Positions 1 through 5,178 of a stretch of DNA of 5,178 bases are shown one piece after another. Position 1 is the first letter of the stretch, and each line of letters begins with the position of its first letter. The notes under the pieces were generated by a model, which had not been told where the DNA came from, did no database searches, and was given only the letters and a program-made list of their open reading frames with translations. A program made the position numbers and the translations under genes. Source of the stretch: Pseudomonadota bacterium (GTDB lineage Bacteria; Pseudomonadota; Alphaproteobacteria; Ferrovibrionales; Ferrovibrionaceae); assembly GCA_021793055.1 (NCBI GenBank), contig JAJYTL010000251.1, positions 1 through 5,178 of the forward strand. The letters are read 5' to 3'.

Positions 1-1665
1 AAGGGCATGGTTTTGGCCGCCATCAAAGCGGAGGAGGCCAAAATCCGGCTGATTATCGACTGGCAGGCGGGCCGTCGTCGTGACCCGGCGGCGAGCCGCA
101 TCATCCTTGCCCATCGCCGTGCCGATGTCCGCGACCTCAATGACCGGGCGCGGGCGGCGCGGCTGGGGCGCGGCGAGCTGGGCCCTGACGTCATGCTGCC
201 GACCCGGGACGGGAAAAAACCCTTTGCGGCCGGCGAGCGCATTTATTTTCTCCGCAATGAGCGCTCTCTCGGGGTGAAGAACGGCACGCTTGGCACGCTC
301 GTGGCCATCGCCGGGGCGGGGGCGGGCGCTCATCTCAAGGTGCGGCTCGATGGTGGGCGCGAGGTGGTGTTCGCGCTCAAGGACTACGACGCCCTCGACC
401 ACGGCTATGCCGCGACGATGCACAAGGCCCAGGGCGTCACCGTCGACCATGCCCATGTGCTGCTGAGCGCGAGCATGGACCGCCATCTCACCTATGTCGC
501 CCTCAGCCGCCATCGCGAGAGCGTGCGGCTGCATTGGAGCGAGGAGGAGATGGGCAACAGCGCGCGCATGGCCGAGCGGCTCGCGCGCGCGCGGCGCAAG
601 GAGAGCACGCTCGACTATGAGCCGGCGGCGGTTTCGACAGGCGCCGGCTTCGCCGTCCGCCGCGGCCTTGTGCCCGAAAGCGCTATCCTCGTTCCCGAAG
701 CGCGGCCGGCGCCGCCAAGGGCCATGCCGCAACCGGCGGCGGCGATGGCCAAGGCACCGCCAGTGCCGGAGCCGAAGGCGCTCGCCGCGAAATCGCCGTC
801 CGATGCACCGCGGCCGCAGCCACCGCCGGTGCCCTTGTTCCGCAGGGTGGTGCCGACTCTGAGCAGGATGGGGACGACTCTGAAAAGTGCCATCGCCGTC
901 GTGCTGCCGTCTTCGGCCGGAACGCCATCGCCTCAGGCAAAAGCCCAGCCTTCGGCAAAGCCGGTGGCGAAGGCGCAGCCAGTGGCAAGGACGACGCCAA
1001 AGCCGCCGGCTGCCATGGTGGTTGCGAAAGCGCCGGCGCAAAAGCCGGGGCGCATGTCGTGGCTTGGCCAGGGAATGACCAAGGCGAAGAGCGCCATTGT
1101 CGCGATGTGGCCGTCTTCGGCGGGGGCATCGTCGCCATCCAAGGCGGCGGCAGGCACGTCGCCGACGTCGCCGAAGCCGATGGCGAAAGCACAATCGGTA
1201 CAGTCGATGGTGAAGGCGCCTACAATGGCGAAGGTGCCATCAAAAACGCCGGCGGTGCCATCCGCGACGGTGAAATCATCGACGGAGGTTTCCGCGCCGT
1301 CGCGACAAGCGCCGGGCGCGGGGGTGTCTTCACCACAGCCGCAGAGGCCGCAGCCGGTGGCGGAGCCAGCGCCAAAGCCGCAGGCGGCACCACACTCGGC
1401 ACCGCAGCCGGAACCAAGGCCAGCCCCGCCGGCAGCGCAACCCGTCAGGCCGCAAGTATCGCAGCGGGTGCCGGAAGCCGAGGCGCCCGCCGCGTCGCGC
1501 CCGCAGACTCCCGGCGCCGCCCGCGGGGCGGAAATATTCGTGCCGCACAGGGACGATAAAATCATCACCCCGGCGCGAGGGAAAATACCGCAGCCGCGCC
1601 CAGAGCCAGAACCAACGCCCGAGCCAGAGCCGGAGCCGCCCAGCTTCGGCATGGGTATGGGATAA
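1..1665 (+). CDS. traA: TraA conjugative relaxase-helicase, C-terminal part (5' end outside window)
   Basis: Ti-type TraA proteins nick the plasmid at oriT through an N-terminal MobA/MobL relaxase domain and unwind the strand with a RecD/UvrD-like SF1 helicase domain. Only the end is here: the frame is open from base 1, so the first Met in it (base 7) is probably internal. Residues below count from that Met. Residues 133-154 hold the motif V region (GYAATMHKAQGVTVD) and 161-177 hold motif VI (LTYVALSRHRESVRLHW), both typical of TraA and RecD-like helicases. The nuclease and Walker motifs lie upstream. From about residue 205 to the stop at 552 the protein is low complexity, rich in Ala, Pro, Lys, Ser and Gln, with a duplicated segment and an acidic Glu-Pro run (531-545). 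It ends in SFGMGMG. Such tails vary greatly between homologues and are probably disordered. The assignment rests on the helicase motifs and is firm; the role of the tail is unknown. Confidence 0.85.
   Translation, partial: KGMVLAAIKAEEAKIRLIIDWQAGRRRDPAASRIILAHRRADVRDLNDRARAARLGRGELGPDVMLPTRDGKKPFAAGERIYFLRNERSLGVKNGTLGTLVAIAGAGAGAHLKVRLDGGREVVFALKDYDALDHGYAATMHKAQGVTVDHAHVLLSASMDRHLTYVALSRHRESVRLHWSEEEMGNSARMAERLARARRKESTLDYEPAAVSTGAGFAVRRGLVPESAILVPEARPAPPRAMPQPAAAMAKAPPVPEPKALAAKSPSDAPRPQPPPVPLFRRVVPTLSRMGTTLKSAIAVVLPSSAGTPSPQAKAQPSAKPVAKAQPVARTTPKPPAAMVVAKAPAQKPGRMSWLGQGMTKAKSAIVAMWPSSAGASSPSKAAAGTSPTSPKPMAKAQSVQSMVKAPTMAKVPSKTPAVPSATVKSSTEVSAPSRQAPGAGVSSPQPQRPQPVAEPAPKPQAAPHSAPQPEPRPAPPAAQPVRPQVSQRVPEAEAPAASRPQTPGAARGAEIFVPHRDDKIITPARGKIPQPRPEPEPTPEPEPEPPSFGMGMG
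868..1140 (+). repeat. Imperfect internal duplication in the traA tail (copies 868-933 and 1075-1140)
   Basis: Two stretches of the TraA tail, about 207 bases apart and in the same frame, encode related peptides. The first starts MGTTLKSAIAVVLPSSAG (residues 288-305); the second starts MTKAKSAIVAMWPSSAG (residues 357-373). Each is followed by a Ser/Pro/Ala/Lys-rich segment. The shared core is KSAI-(A/V)V-x3-PSSAG. The core is hydrophobic and could form a short amphipathic helix inside an otherwise disordered tail. The duplication is old enough that third codon positions differ widely. Confidence 0.6.
1600..1640 (+). repeat. Glu-Pro (EP/PEP) hexanucleotide-like run at the end of traA
   Basis: A degenerate run of gagcca/gagccg units encodes Pro-Glu-Pro-Glu-Pro-Thr-Pro-Glu and onward, just before the last eight codons of traA. 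It is a low-complexity coding repeat giving a stiff, acidic, extended segment. Such runs can change length by slippage. Confidence 0.5.
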
Positions 1666-1749
1666 TCCTCTGGTGACAGGAAGATTTGGCAATGGCTATT
1701 AGATTAAAACGAAATGACCTTCGGAAAATCAGGAGCGGTTCAGTCACGG

Positions 1750-1880
1750 TCAGGCTGGCTGGACGCAGCGGGCGAGGCTGGCGAACAGCGAGGCCTCGGG
1801 GCACGCCGCGGCGAAGGCGATACGCACGCGGCTCGCTGTCTCGGTGATGTGCGCGGCGATTTTGAGCAGCCGCGCCCGCA
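1750..1880 (-). pseudogene. IS1380-family transposase, C-terminal remnant
   Basis: Read on the minus strand, this stretch gives about 42 residues (LRARLLKIAAHITETASR, then VRIAFAAACPEASLFASL, then ARCVQPA) ending in a TGA at 1752-1750. From memory this matches the end of IS1380-family DDE transposases, which finish with RLLKI(G/A)ARV-ETA-RIR-AFASACP-A-LF and often QPAGP. Everything N-terminal, including the catalytic residues, is missing, so this is not a working transposase. The break is near base 1880, where the sequence becomes an IS5-type coding remnant on the other strand. The right end of the element should lie between 1665 and 1750; no terminal inverted repeat could be confirmed without its partner. 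The call was made by recognition, without an alignment. Confidence 0.6.
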
Positions 1881-1881
1881 A

Positions 1882-2064
1882 GCAAAGGCCAACCGCAAAG
1901 AGCCGCGCTCCTATGACAAAGACCTCTACAAAGCCCGCAGCCTGATCGAAATTTTCTTCTGTAAGCTCAAGCAGTTTCGAGCTATCGCCACTCGTTACGA
2001 TAAAACCGCCCGGAATTTCCTCGCCGCCACCAACCTCGCTGCCGCCGTCATCTGGCTCAATTGA
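1882..2064 (+). pseudogene. IS5-family transposase, C-terminal remnant (60 codons)
   Basis: The last 60 codons of an open frame encode AKANRKEPRSYDKDLYKARS, then LIEIFFCKLKQFRAIATRYD, then KTARNFLAATNLAAAVIWLN, and stop at 2062-2064. This is the C-terminal block of IS5-family (IS427-like group) DDE transposases. It includes the final catalytic Glu region (LIE-FF-KLKQFR-IATRYDK) and the ending LAA-V-WLN. The frame is open back to 1714, but codons 1714-1881 do not look like a transposase; they are the antisense of the IS1380 remnant. The first two thirds of the transposase are absent, so it is inactive. Its end lies about 100 bases before the start of the Sel1 gene. Confidence 0.75.
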
Positions 2065-2067
2065 TGA

Positions 2068-2082
2068 CAGGCCCTAGGCCTG
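2068..2082. repeat. Small inverted repeat with a central CTAG, next to the IS5 remnant
   Basis: CAGGCC (2068-2073) and GGCCTG (2077-2082) form a perfect 6-bp inverted repeat around CTA, four bases after the stop codon of the IS5-type remnant. It includes a CTAG tetramer at 2074-2077. Several IS5-family elements target and duplicate YTAR/CTAG-like sites, so this may mark the outer edge of the element. The loop of three bases and the lack of a T-run argue against a terminator. Confidence 0.3.
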
Positions 2083-2154
2083 ACCGTCGCAATCGCTTAA
2101 TGTTCCTGCGTCAGAATTGCCCACCGCGATCGCCTCAAGAGTAAACGCAGCAGC

Positions 2155-2159
2155 GGAGG
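2155..2159 (+). promoter_or_regulatory. Shine-Dalgarno sequence GGAGG for the Sel1 gene
   Basis: A perfect GGAGG lies five bases before the ATG at 2165. It decides the start: the in-frame ATG at 2117 would add 16 residues ahead of the membrane segment and has no comparable site upstream. Confidence 0.75.
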
Positions 2160-2164
2160 TACGT

Positions 2165-3337
2165 ATGACCAATAGCAGTGGCCACATTGTACATTGGCTT
2201 CTCATGGGATCGGTTGCGGCGTTGGTCGCTTCTGCCATCATTTTGGCCACTCTGGAGCCGAGCGCCGCCAACAGCGCAGTTTCCGCTCCGTCGGATGAAG
2301 CAACCCGATGGATTGAGATTATCCAGGCCCGCCAGCGGGGCGATGACGTTACCGTGCTTCGCCTCTTGCGGCCGCTTGCTGACGCGGGCGTCGCGCGGGC
2401 GCAATACGAGCTTGGAGAGAAATATTTCCTTTGTTGTAACTCGGCCGTCCCGCAGAACGCCACCGAGGCTGTGAAATGGTTCCGCCTCGCAGCAGCGCAA
2501 GGACTTGCGGCTGCACAATATGCCATCAGCCTGGCGTATAGTGAGGGTCGGGGCGTCCCGAAGGACGATACCGAGGCCACGAAATGGCTCCGCCTCGCCA
2601 CCACGCATGGCGGCACGGCAGCGTCTTCGGCACCCATTTCATTGCTGTCCGTCCCCCGACAGGCAAGGACCGACGAATACGGGGCAGGTTTTTATCCTTC
2701 GGTTGCCGCCCGGAACAAGGTTATCGATCTAACAACACTATCCCTTAACATTCGAGATGTTAAAGCTAAACGCAACGAGTTCGAGAAGGAAGCCAAGGCA
2801 GCAATAGCTCAGAATCGTAGTTTCATCGATCCATTTACTCCTATCCTGGTAGAGGCCACGACAATAGATGACATGGGTGACGATGTAGCCTTGGTCGTAC
2901 AAAAAAACGGACAACACGGGGTCATCGCAGCGTATAAATTAAATTGGTCATCATCTGCGCAGGTGACGCCACCCGCAGGCACTTCTTCCGCTCCGTCGCC
3001 AACCGGCTTGGCAGAGGCCGGCGCGGCACCGGCACAGTCTGAAAATTCCGTCGATCTTTCCCGCCCGATGTACGCCATCCAATACGCCGTAGTTTGTCCG
3101 ATGGCCGTGTTCGCTCAATTCAACGCCGACATGCAGTCGATCGTCCAGGCGCTTATCCTGGGTCTGAATGATTCGGCAAAAGCCGTAGGGTGTATCACGC
3201 TGCATAGCGATATTCCGGTTGACAAAGCCAGCCCTCCGCCCATCGCCAGTGTACCTGTTGTCATAGTGCATTTCGTGGGCCATCCTTCTTCCGAGGAATG
3301 GATAATCATGCGCGCTGCCCTACGGAACGATCCCTAA
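2165..3337 (+). CDS. Membrane-anchored Sel1-repeat protein with uncharacterised C-terminal half
   Basis: This is a complete 390-residue protein, started at the ATG behind GGAGG. Residues 11-30 (WLLMGSVAALVASAIILATL) form one hydrophobic segment with few charges before it. It is an uncleaved anchor or signal peptide, which puts the rest in the periplasm. Residues 76-111 and 112-149 are two Sel1-like repeats with the signature A-A-Q-Y-x-L-G/Y-x-G-x-x-V-P-x-(D/N)-x-x-E-A-x-K-W-x-R-L-A-A. In the first, CCNS replaces the usual GRG turn. The Sel1 solenoid normally binds protein partners. Residues 150-390 match nothing I recognise: a region around 185-260, an Ala/Pro/Ser linker (263-297), and a final domain (300-385) with Cys311 and Cys343 that could be paired in the periplasm. 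The gene stands alone between an IS5 remnant and a noncoding gap. The C-terminal half uses more A/T-ending codons than traA, which suggests a separate origin. No function is assigned. Confidence 0.8.
   Translation: MTNSSGHIVHWLLMGSVAALVASAIILATLEPSAANSAVSAPSDEATRWIEIIQARQRGDDVTVLRLLRPLADAGVARAQYELGEKYFLCCNSAVPQNATEAVKWFRLAAAQGLAAAQYAISLAYSEGRGVPKDDTEATKWLRLATTHGGTAASSAPISLLSVPRQARTDEYGAGFYPSVAARNKVIDLTTLSLNIRDVKAKRNEFEKEAKAAIAQNRSFIDPFTPILVEATTIDDMGDDVALVVQKNGQHGVIAAYKLNWSSSAQVTPPAGTSSAPSPTGLAEAGAAPAQSENSVDLSRPMYAIQYAVVCPMAVFAQFNADMQSIVQALILGLNDSAKAVGCITLHSDIPVDKASPPPIASVPVVIVHFVGHPSSEEWIIMRAALRNDP
2462..2599 (+). repeat. Tandem Sel1 repeat visible in the DNA, 108-bp period
   Basis: About 30 bases starting at 2462 (accgaggct, then gaaatggttccgcctcgc) recur with few changes at 2570, exactly 108 bases (36 codons) later. 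This is the canonical Sel1 period. Both copies encode TEA-x-KW-x-RLA. Confidence 0.7.
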
Positions 3338-3556
3338 TTTCACAGTCACCATTAGCAGTGATCCAGGAATGCCGTTACTCATTAGTCGGTATTTAAGGCT
3401 ACATTAAGTTTGAATTCACGTAGATATAGAGGCGACTTTGCGGTCGCCGATGGCGCACAAATTGCCGACCGCTGAGTAATGCATATTGCGTCTGCACGCT
3501 TACCGCTCGCTCTGCTCGCTGGCGCAGAACCCGCTGACGCGGTATATTATGGCGTC
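3338..3556. other. Noncoding gap before the DUF3644 gene, with competing hairpins
   Basis: No gene was recognised in this 219-base gap. Its first 90 bases are noticeably A/T-richer than the flanking genes. GGCGAC (3431-3436) can pair with GTCGCC (3443-3448), and the overlapping GCGGTCG (3440-3446) can pair instead with CGACCGC (3466-3472), so only one stem can form at a time. No T-run follows, so a classical terminator is not supported. A TATATT at 3543-3548 lies just before the ATG at 3557 and looks like a -10 box, but no convincing -35 box sits at the right distance. An in-frame ATG at 3479 would extend the downstream protein by 26 residues that do not look like family sequence. Confidence 0.4.
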
Positions 3557-4635
3557 ATGAAACTCCGACGCGATGCCCGTCTACTGAAGGCCAAGGCTCT
3601 CTGTTCGCTCCGACGTGCCGTTACCGCTTTCAACGGTTGCGACGAAGATGGCCGTGTCACAACCGTACTGCTCCATATGCAGCATGCGAGCGAGATGCTC
3701 CTGAAGGCGATTCTGGTTCAGCGCCGTGTCACGGTCATGGACCCTGCAAAAAAGACCAGCATCGGTCACGAGAAGTGCGTCAAACTGGCGGTGCAGCACG
3801 CGAAACTGACTTCTGCCGAAGCTGGCCTGCTACGGGTCGTAGATGCCTGGCGAGACGCGGAGCAACATTGGATGATCGTCACCCTGAGGACATGCTCTAT
3901 CTGCACGCGCGTGGACTGGTGACCGTCTTCGATGATCTCATGAAAAGGGTATTCAGTGACACGTTAGCCGATCATCTTCCGGCCCGGGTGCTGCCAATCA
4001 GCACCCAACCGCCGATCGGCTTCGATATCATGGTAGACCGCGAGTACAGCCAAATTCGAGACCTGTTGTGGCCTGGCAAGCGGCAGCGGGACGAAGCGCG
4101 TGGCCGTATTCGTACCCTGCTCGCGATGGAGTCGCATGTAGCAGAGGATGTGGATATCAGCGAGGCGGATATAGACCGAGTCGAAAAGGCTATACGAAAT
4201 GGTCAGGACCGAAGCGTCGTTTTCCCCCGCCTTGGAGGTCTTGAAACGCAAATCTACGGATCAGGTGCGACTATCACCGTACGCTTCACCAAAAAGGAAG
4301 GTGAGGGCGTGCCAGTGCGATTTATCCCGGCCGACGATCCAACTGAGGCGGCTGCCGTGCGAGAGGTGGACTTACAGAAGCGATTCCATTTGTCCCCTAA
4401 GAGGTTAGCGGAGAAGCTAGGCCTTACCACGAACAAATCCTACGCCCTGCGCAAAAAGCTTGGCATAGACGCCGACCCGCAGTGCATGCATACCTTCGTC
4501 TTTGGCAAAACAAAGCACCCGATGTACTCGGACAATGCCTTTACCCTAATGCGCGAGGCATTATCGGCTGCTAATTCTCCGTCGGTGCCAGAGGGTACGC
4601 ACCCGGCTGCGGCGGGTGTGGCCAAGGCGGCCTAA
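3557..4635 (+). pseudogene. DUF3644-type protein with HEPN-like Rx4H motif and C-terminal HTH, split by a -1 frameshift
   Basis: Two overlapping frames join into one protein of about 359 residues, near the length I expect for the family. The first frame runs from MKLRRDARLLKAKALCSLRR to HWMIVT (residue 109). The second begins at PEDMLYLHARGLVTVFDDL (base 3883) and runs to 4635. Restoring one C in the CCC at 3882-3884 joins them exactly as homologues read. Residues 40-53 (HMQHASEMLLKAIL) and R99-D-A-E-Q-H104 look like the two signature helices of HEPN ribonucleases. Residues 144-160 (RVLPISTQPP-GFDIMVDRE) are a conserved family block. Residues 278-304 (HLSPKRLAEKLGLTTNKSYALRKKLGI) look like a helix-turn-helix, and YSDNA (324-328) is another conserved block. 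I chose the 3557 start because homologues begin MKLR-DAR-LKAKAL; no clear Shine-Dalgarno sequence is visible. As written, the first frame ends at 3922, giving a protein of about 122 residues that keeps the Rx4H motif but lacks the rest. DUF3644 membership is by recognition; ribonuclease activity is inference. Confidence 0.7.
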
Positions 4636-5017
4636 CGACCTGGGCATGAGGAAAGGAACGGGCGTCGCGAAGCGGTGCGCCTGCGGAAAGTTCGCTGCTG
4701 CGGGTTGCCCTGATGACGAACGAAGATAGCCTTTGGTGCAAGAAAATAAAGGGATTGGAACCACGTGGCCCATTCGCTTGCTGAGCGCCTTCGGGGCGTT
4801 CCGTTACTTCGGGCCAAGTCAGCCCTCGACCACGCATTGCTCAATGCTTGGATCACCCGTCGGCCAGACGGCTTCCTGACTGGTCCACGGCTAGAAGGCC
4901 GCAGGGCCGCTGGTCTCTGATGAGTGCTCGCCGGCATTGCCGGTGCCGTCGTTGGCCGGCTGTCGGAGCAGTGCTTGGTAAAATAGCGATGCGCAGGGCC
5001 GATTCGCGCCAAATGAG
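4636..5017. other. Region without a recognised gene
   Basis: This stretch of 382 bases lies between the DUF3644 gene and the IS5 N-terminal remnant. All six frames contain only short or unconvincing openings. One 27-codon frame on the plus strand (4646-4729) encodes a peptide with a CAC...GC pattern (KRCACGKFAAAGCPDD), but it has no good ribosome binding site. On the minus strand, a frame closing at 4891 contains a peptide ending SSETSGPAAF that could be the tail of a lost gene. Neither could be identified. The sequence next to the IS5 fragment is probably what was joined to it when the element broke. Confidence 0.5.
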
Positions 5018-5158
5018 CTGGGCATCCGTCGGCTTGCGTCCGCGCCGTTTGGGCGGCAGCAGCGGCGCGATCAGCGCCAACTCGGCCTCCGACATATCGC
5101 TTGAATAGCGCGCCCGAATGACTTCATACTTCGCCCGATCGGCCTCGTTCCAAGGCAT
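4853..5158 (-). pseudogene. IS5-family transposase, N-terminal remnant
   Basis: The minus-strand frame starts at the ATG at 5158-5156. Its first 46 or so residues (MPWNEADRAKYEVIRARYSS, then DMSEAELALIAPLLPPKRRG, then RKPTDA) are the N-terminal domain of IS5-family transposases, with the hallmark D-(M/L)-(S/T)-(D/E)-AE-ALI-PLLPP-RRGR-PTD. After about base 5018 the homology stops. The frame then reads through unrelated Arg/Ala-rich sequence to a stop at 4853, where a real element would continue with the NALFY-R-GC-WR-LP block. All catalytic Asp/Glu residues are lost. The N-terminal type (RARYSSDMSEAE) belongs, in my recollection, to a different IS5 subgroup from the remnant at 1882-2064, so these are probably not two pieces of one element. 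The break is either a deletion or a later insertion. Confidence 0.75.
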
Positions 5159-5164
5159 CGCGAA

Positions 5165-5170
5165 TCTCCC
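5165..5170 (-). promoter_or_regulatory. Shine-Dalgarno sequence GGGAGA for the IS5 transposase remnant
   Basis: On the minus strand, GGGAGA lies six bases before the ATG at 5158, which supports that start. The upstream end of the insertion sequence, with its terminal repeat, lies beyond the window. Confidence 0.6.
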
Positions 5171-5178
5171 AAAGTTGT

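Noticed and set aside
1059..1559. Plus-strand open frame (166 codons, Gly/Ala-rich) inside traA in another frame
   Set aside because: It is a shifted reading of the traA tail. A frameshifted traA was considered, but the traA frame is unbroken from the helicase motifs to 1665.
933..1652. Long minus-strand open frame (239 codons, Gly/Ala/Cys-rich) opposite the traA tail
   Set aside because: It is the antisense of GC-rich, repetitive Pro/Ala codons. Its composition is extreme, it has no motif or ribosome binding site, and the plus-strand frame continues directly from the helicase domain.
1714..1881. N-terminal 56 codons of the open frame that ends in the IS5 remnant
   Set aside because: These codons are antisense to the IS1380-like remnant and show no transposase similarity. 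The Met at 1714 is a chance start.
2074..2637. Minus-strand open frames opposite the Sel1 gene (187 and 157 codons)
   Set aside because: They are shadows of the Sel1 coding frame. The plus strand has clear Sel1 repeats, a membrane anchor and a GGAGG.
3479..3556. Upstream ATG extension of the DUF3644 protein
   Set aside because: The 26 extra residues do not resemble the family, which starts MKLR-DAR. The stretch also contains a -10-like TATATT just before 3557, which fits a leader better than coding sequence.
3637..3882. N-terminal part of the second-frame reading of the DUF3644 gene
   Set aside because: It is Arg/Cys-rich out-of-frame sequence. The family sequence in this interval is in the other frame, and true second-frame coding starts at about 3883.
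4632..5012. Minus-strand open frames across the region after the DUF3644 gene, some fitting the IS5 remnant's orientation
   Set aside because: They have Arg/Pro/Ser-rich composition, no recognisable motif, and no continuation of the IS5 catalytic domain in any frame.

Overview
The window looks like a piece of a conjugative plasmid or integrated conjugative element from an alphaproteobacterium. The reasons are a TraA relaxase-helicase of the Ti/Rhizobiales-Acetobacteraceae type, high-GC codon use, and remnants of IS1380- and IS5-family insertion sequences of the kind common on Acetobacteraceae and Acidiphilium-like plasmids. The class is reasonably supported; the genus is a guess.

Layout. (1) Bases 1-1665, + strand: the 3' part of traA. 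It holds the last motor motifs of the helicase domain, followed by a very long Ala/Pro/Lys-rich tail with an internal duplication. (2) Bases about 1750-2064: an IS graveyard. The C-terminal end of an IS1380-like transposase (- strand) abuts, almost base to base, the C-terminal end of an IS5-like transposase (+ strand). (3) Bases 2165-3337, + strand: an intact gene for a membrane-anchored protein with two Sel1 repeats and an unrecognised C-terminal half. (4) Bases 3338-3556: a noncoding gap, lower in GC than its surroundings, with two mutually exclusive hairpins. (5) Bases 3557-4635, + strand: a DUF3644-type gene of about 360 codons, split by a one-base deletion. Its N-terminal part carries a HEPN-like Rx4H motif and its C-terminal part a probable helix-turn-helix. 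(6) Bases 4636-5017: noncoding or unrecognised sequence. (7) Bases about 5018-5158, - strand: the N-terminal end of a second, different IS5-family transposase, with its own ribosome binding site.

Interpretation. The Sel1 gene and the DUF3644 gene form an accessory cargo of about 3 kb between broken IS5-type elements, immediately downstream of the transfer gene traA. The most interesting item is the DUF3644 protein. Its helix with the pattern H-x2-E-x3-K, followed by R-D-A-E-Q-H, resembles a HEPN ribonuclease core, a fold common in toxins and phage-defence proteins. The frame breaks five codons after that motif. Whether this is decay, phase variation, programmed frameshifting or a base-call error cannot be decided from the sequence alone. 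No RNA genes, CRISPR arrays or origins were recognised.
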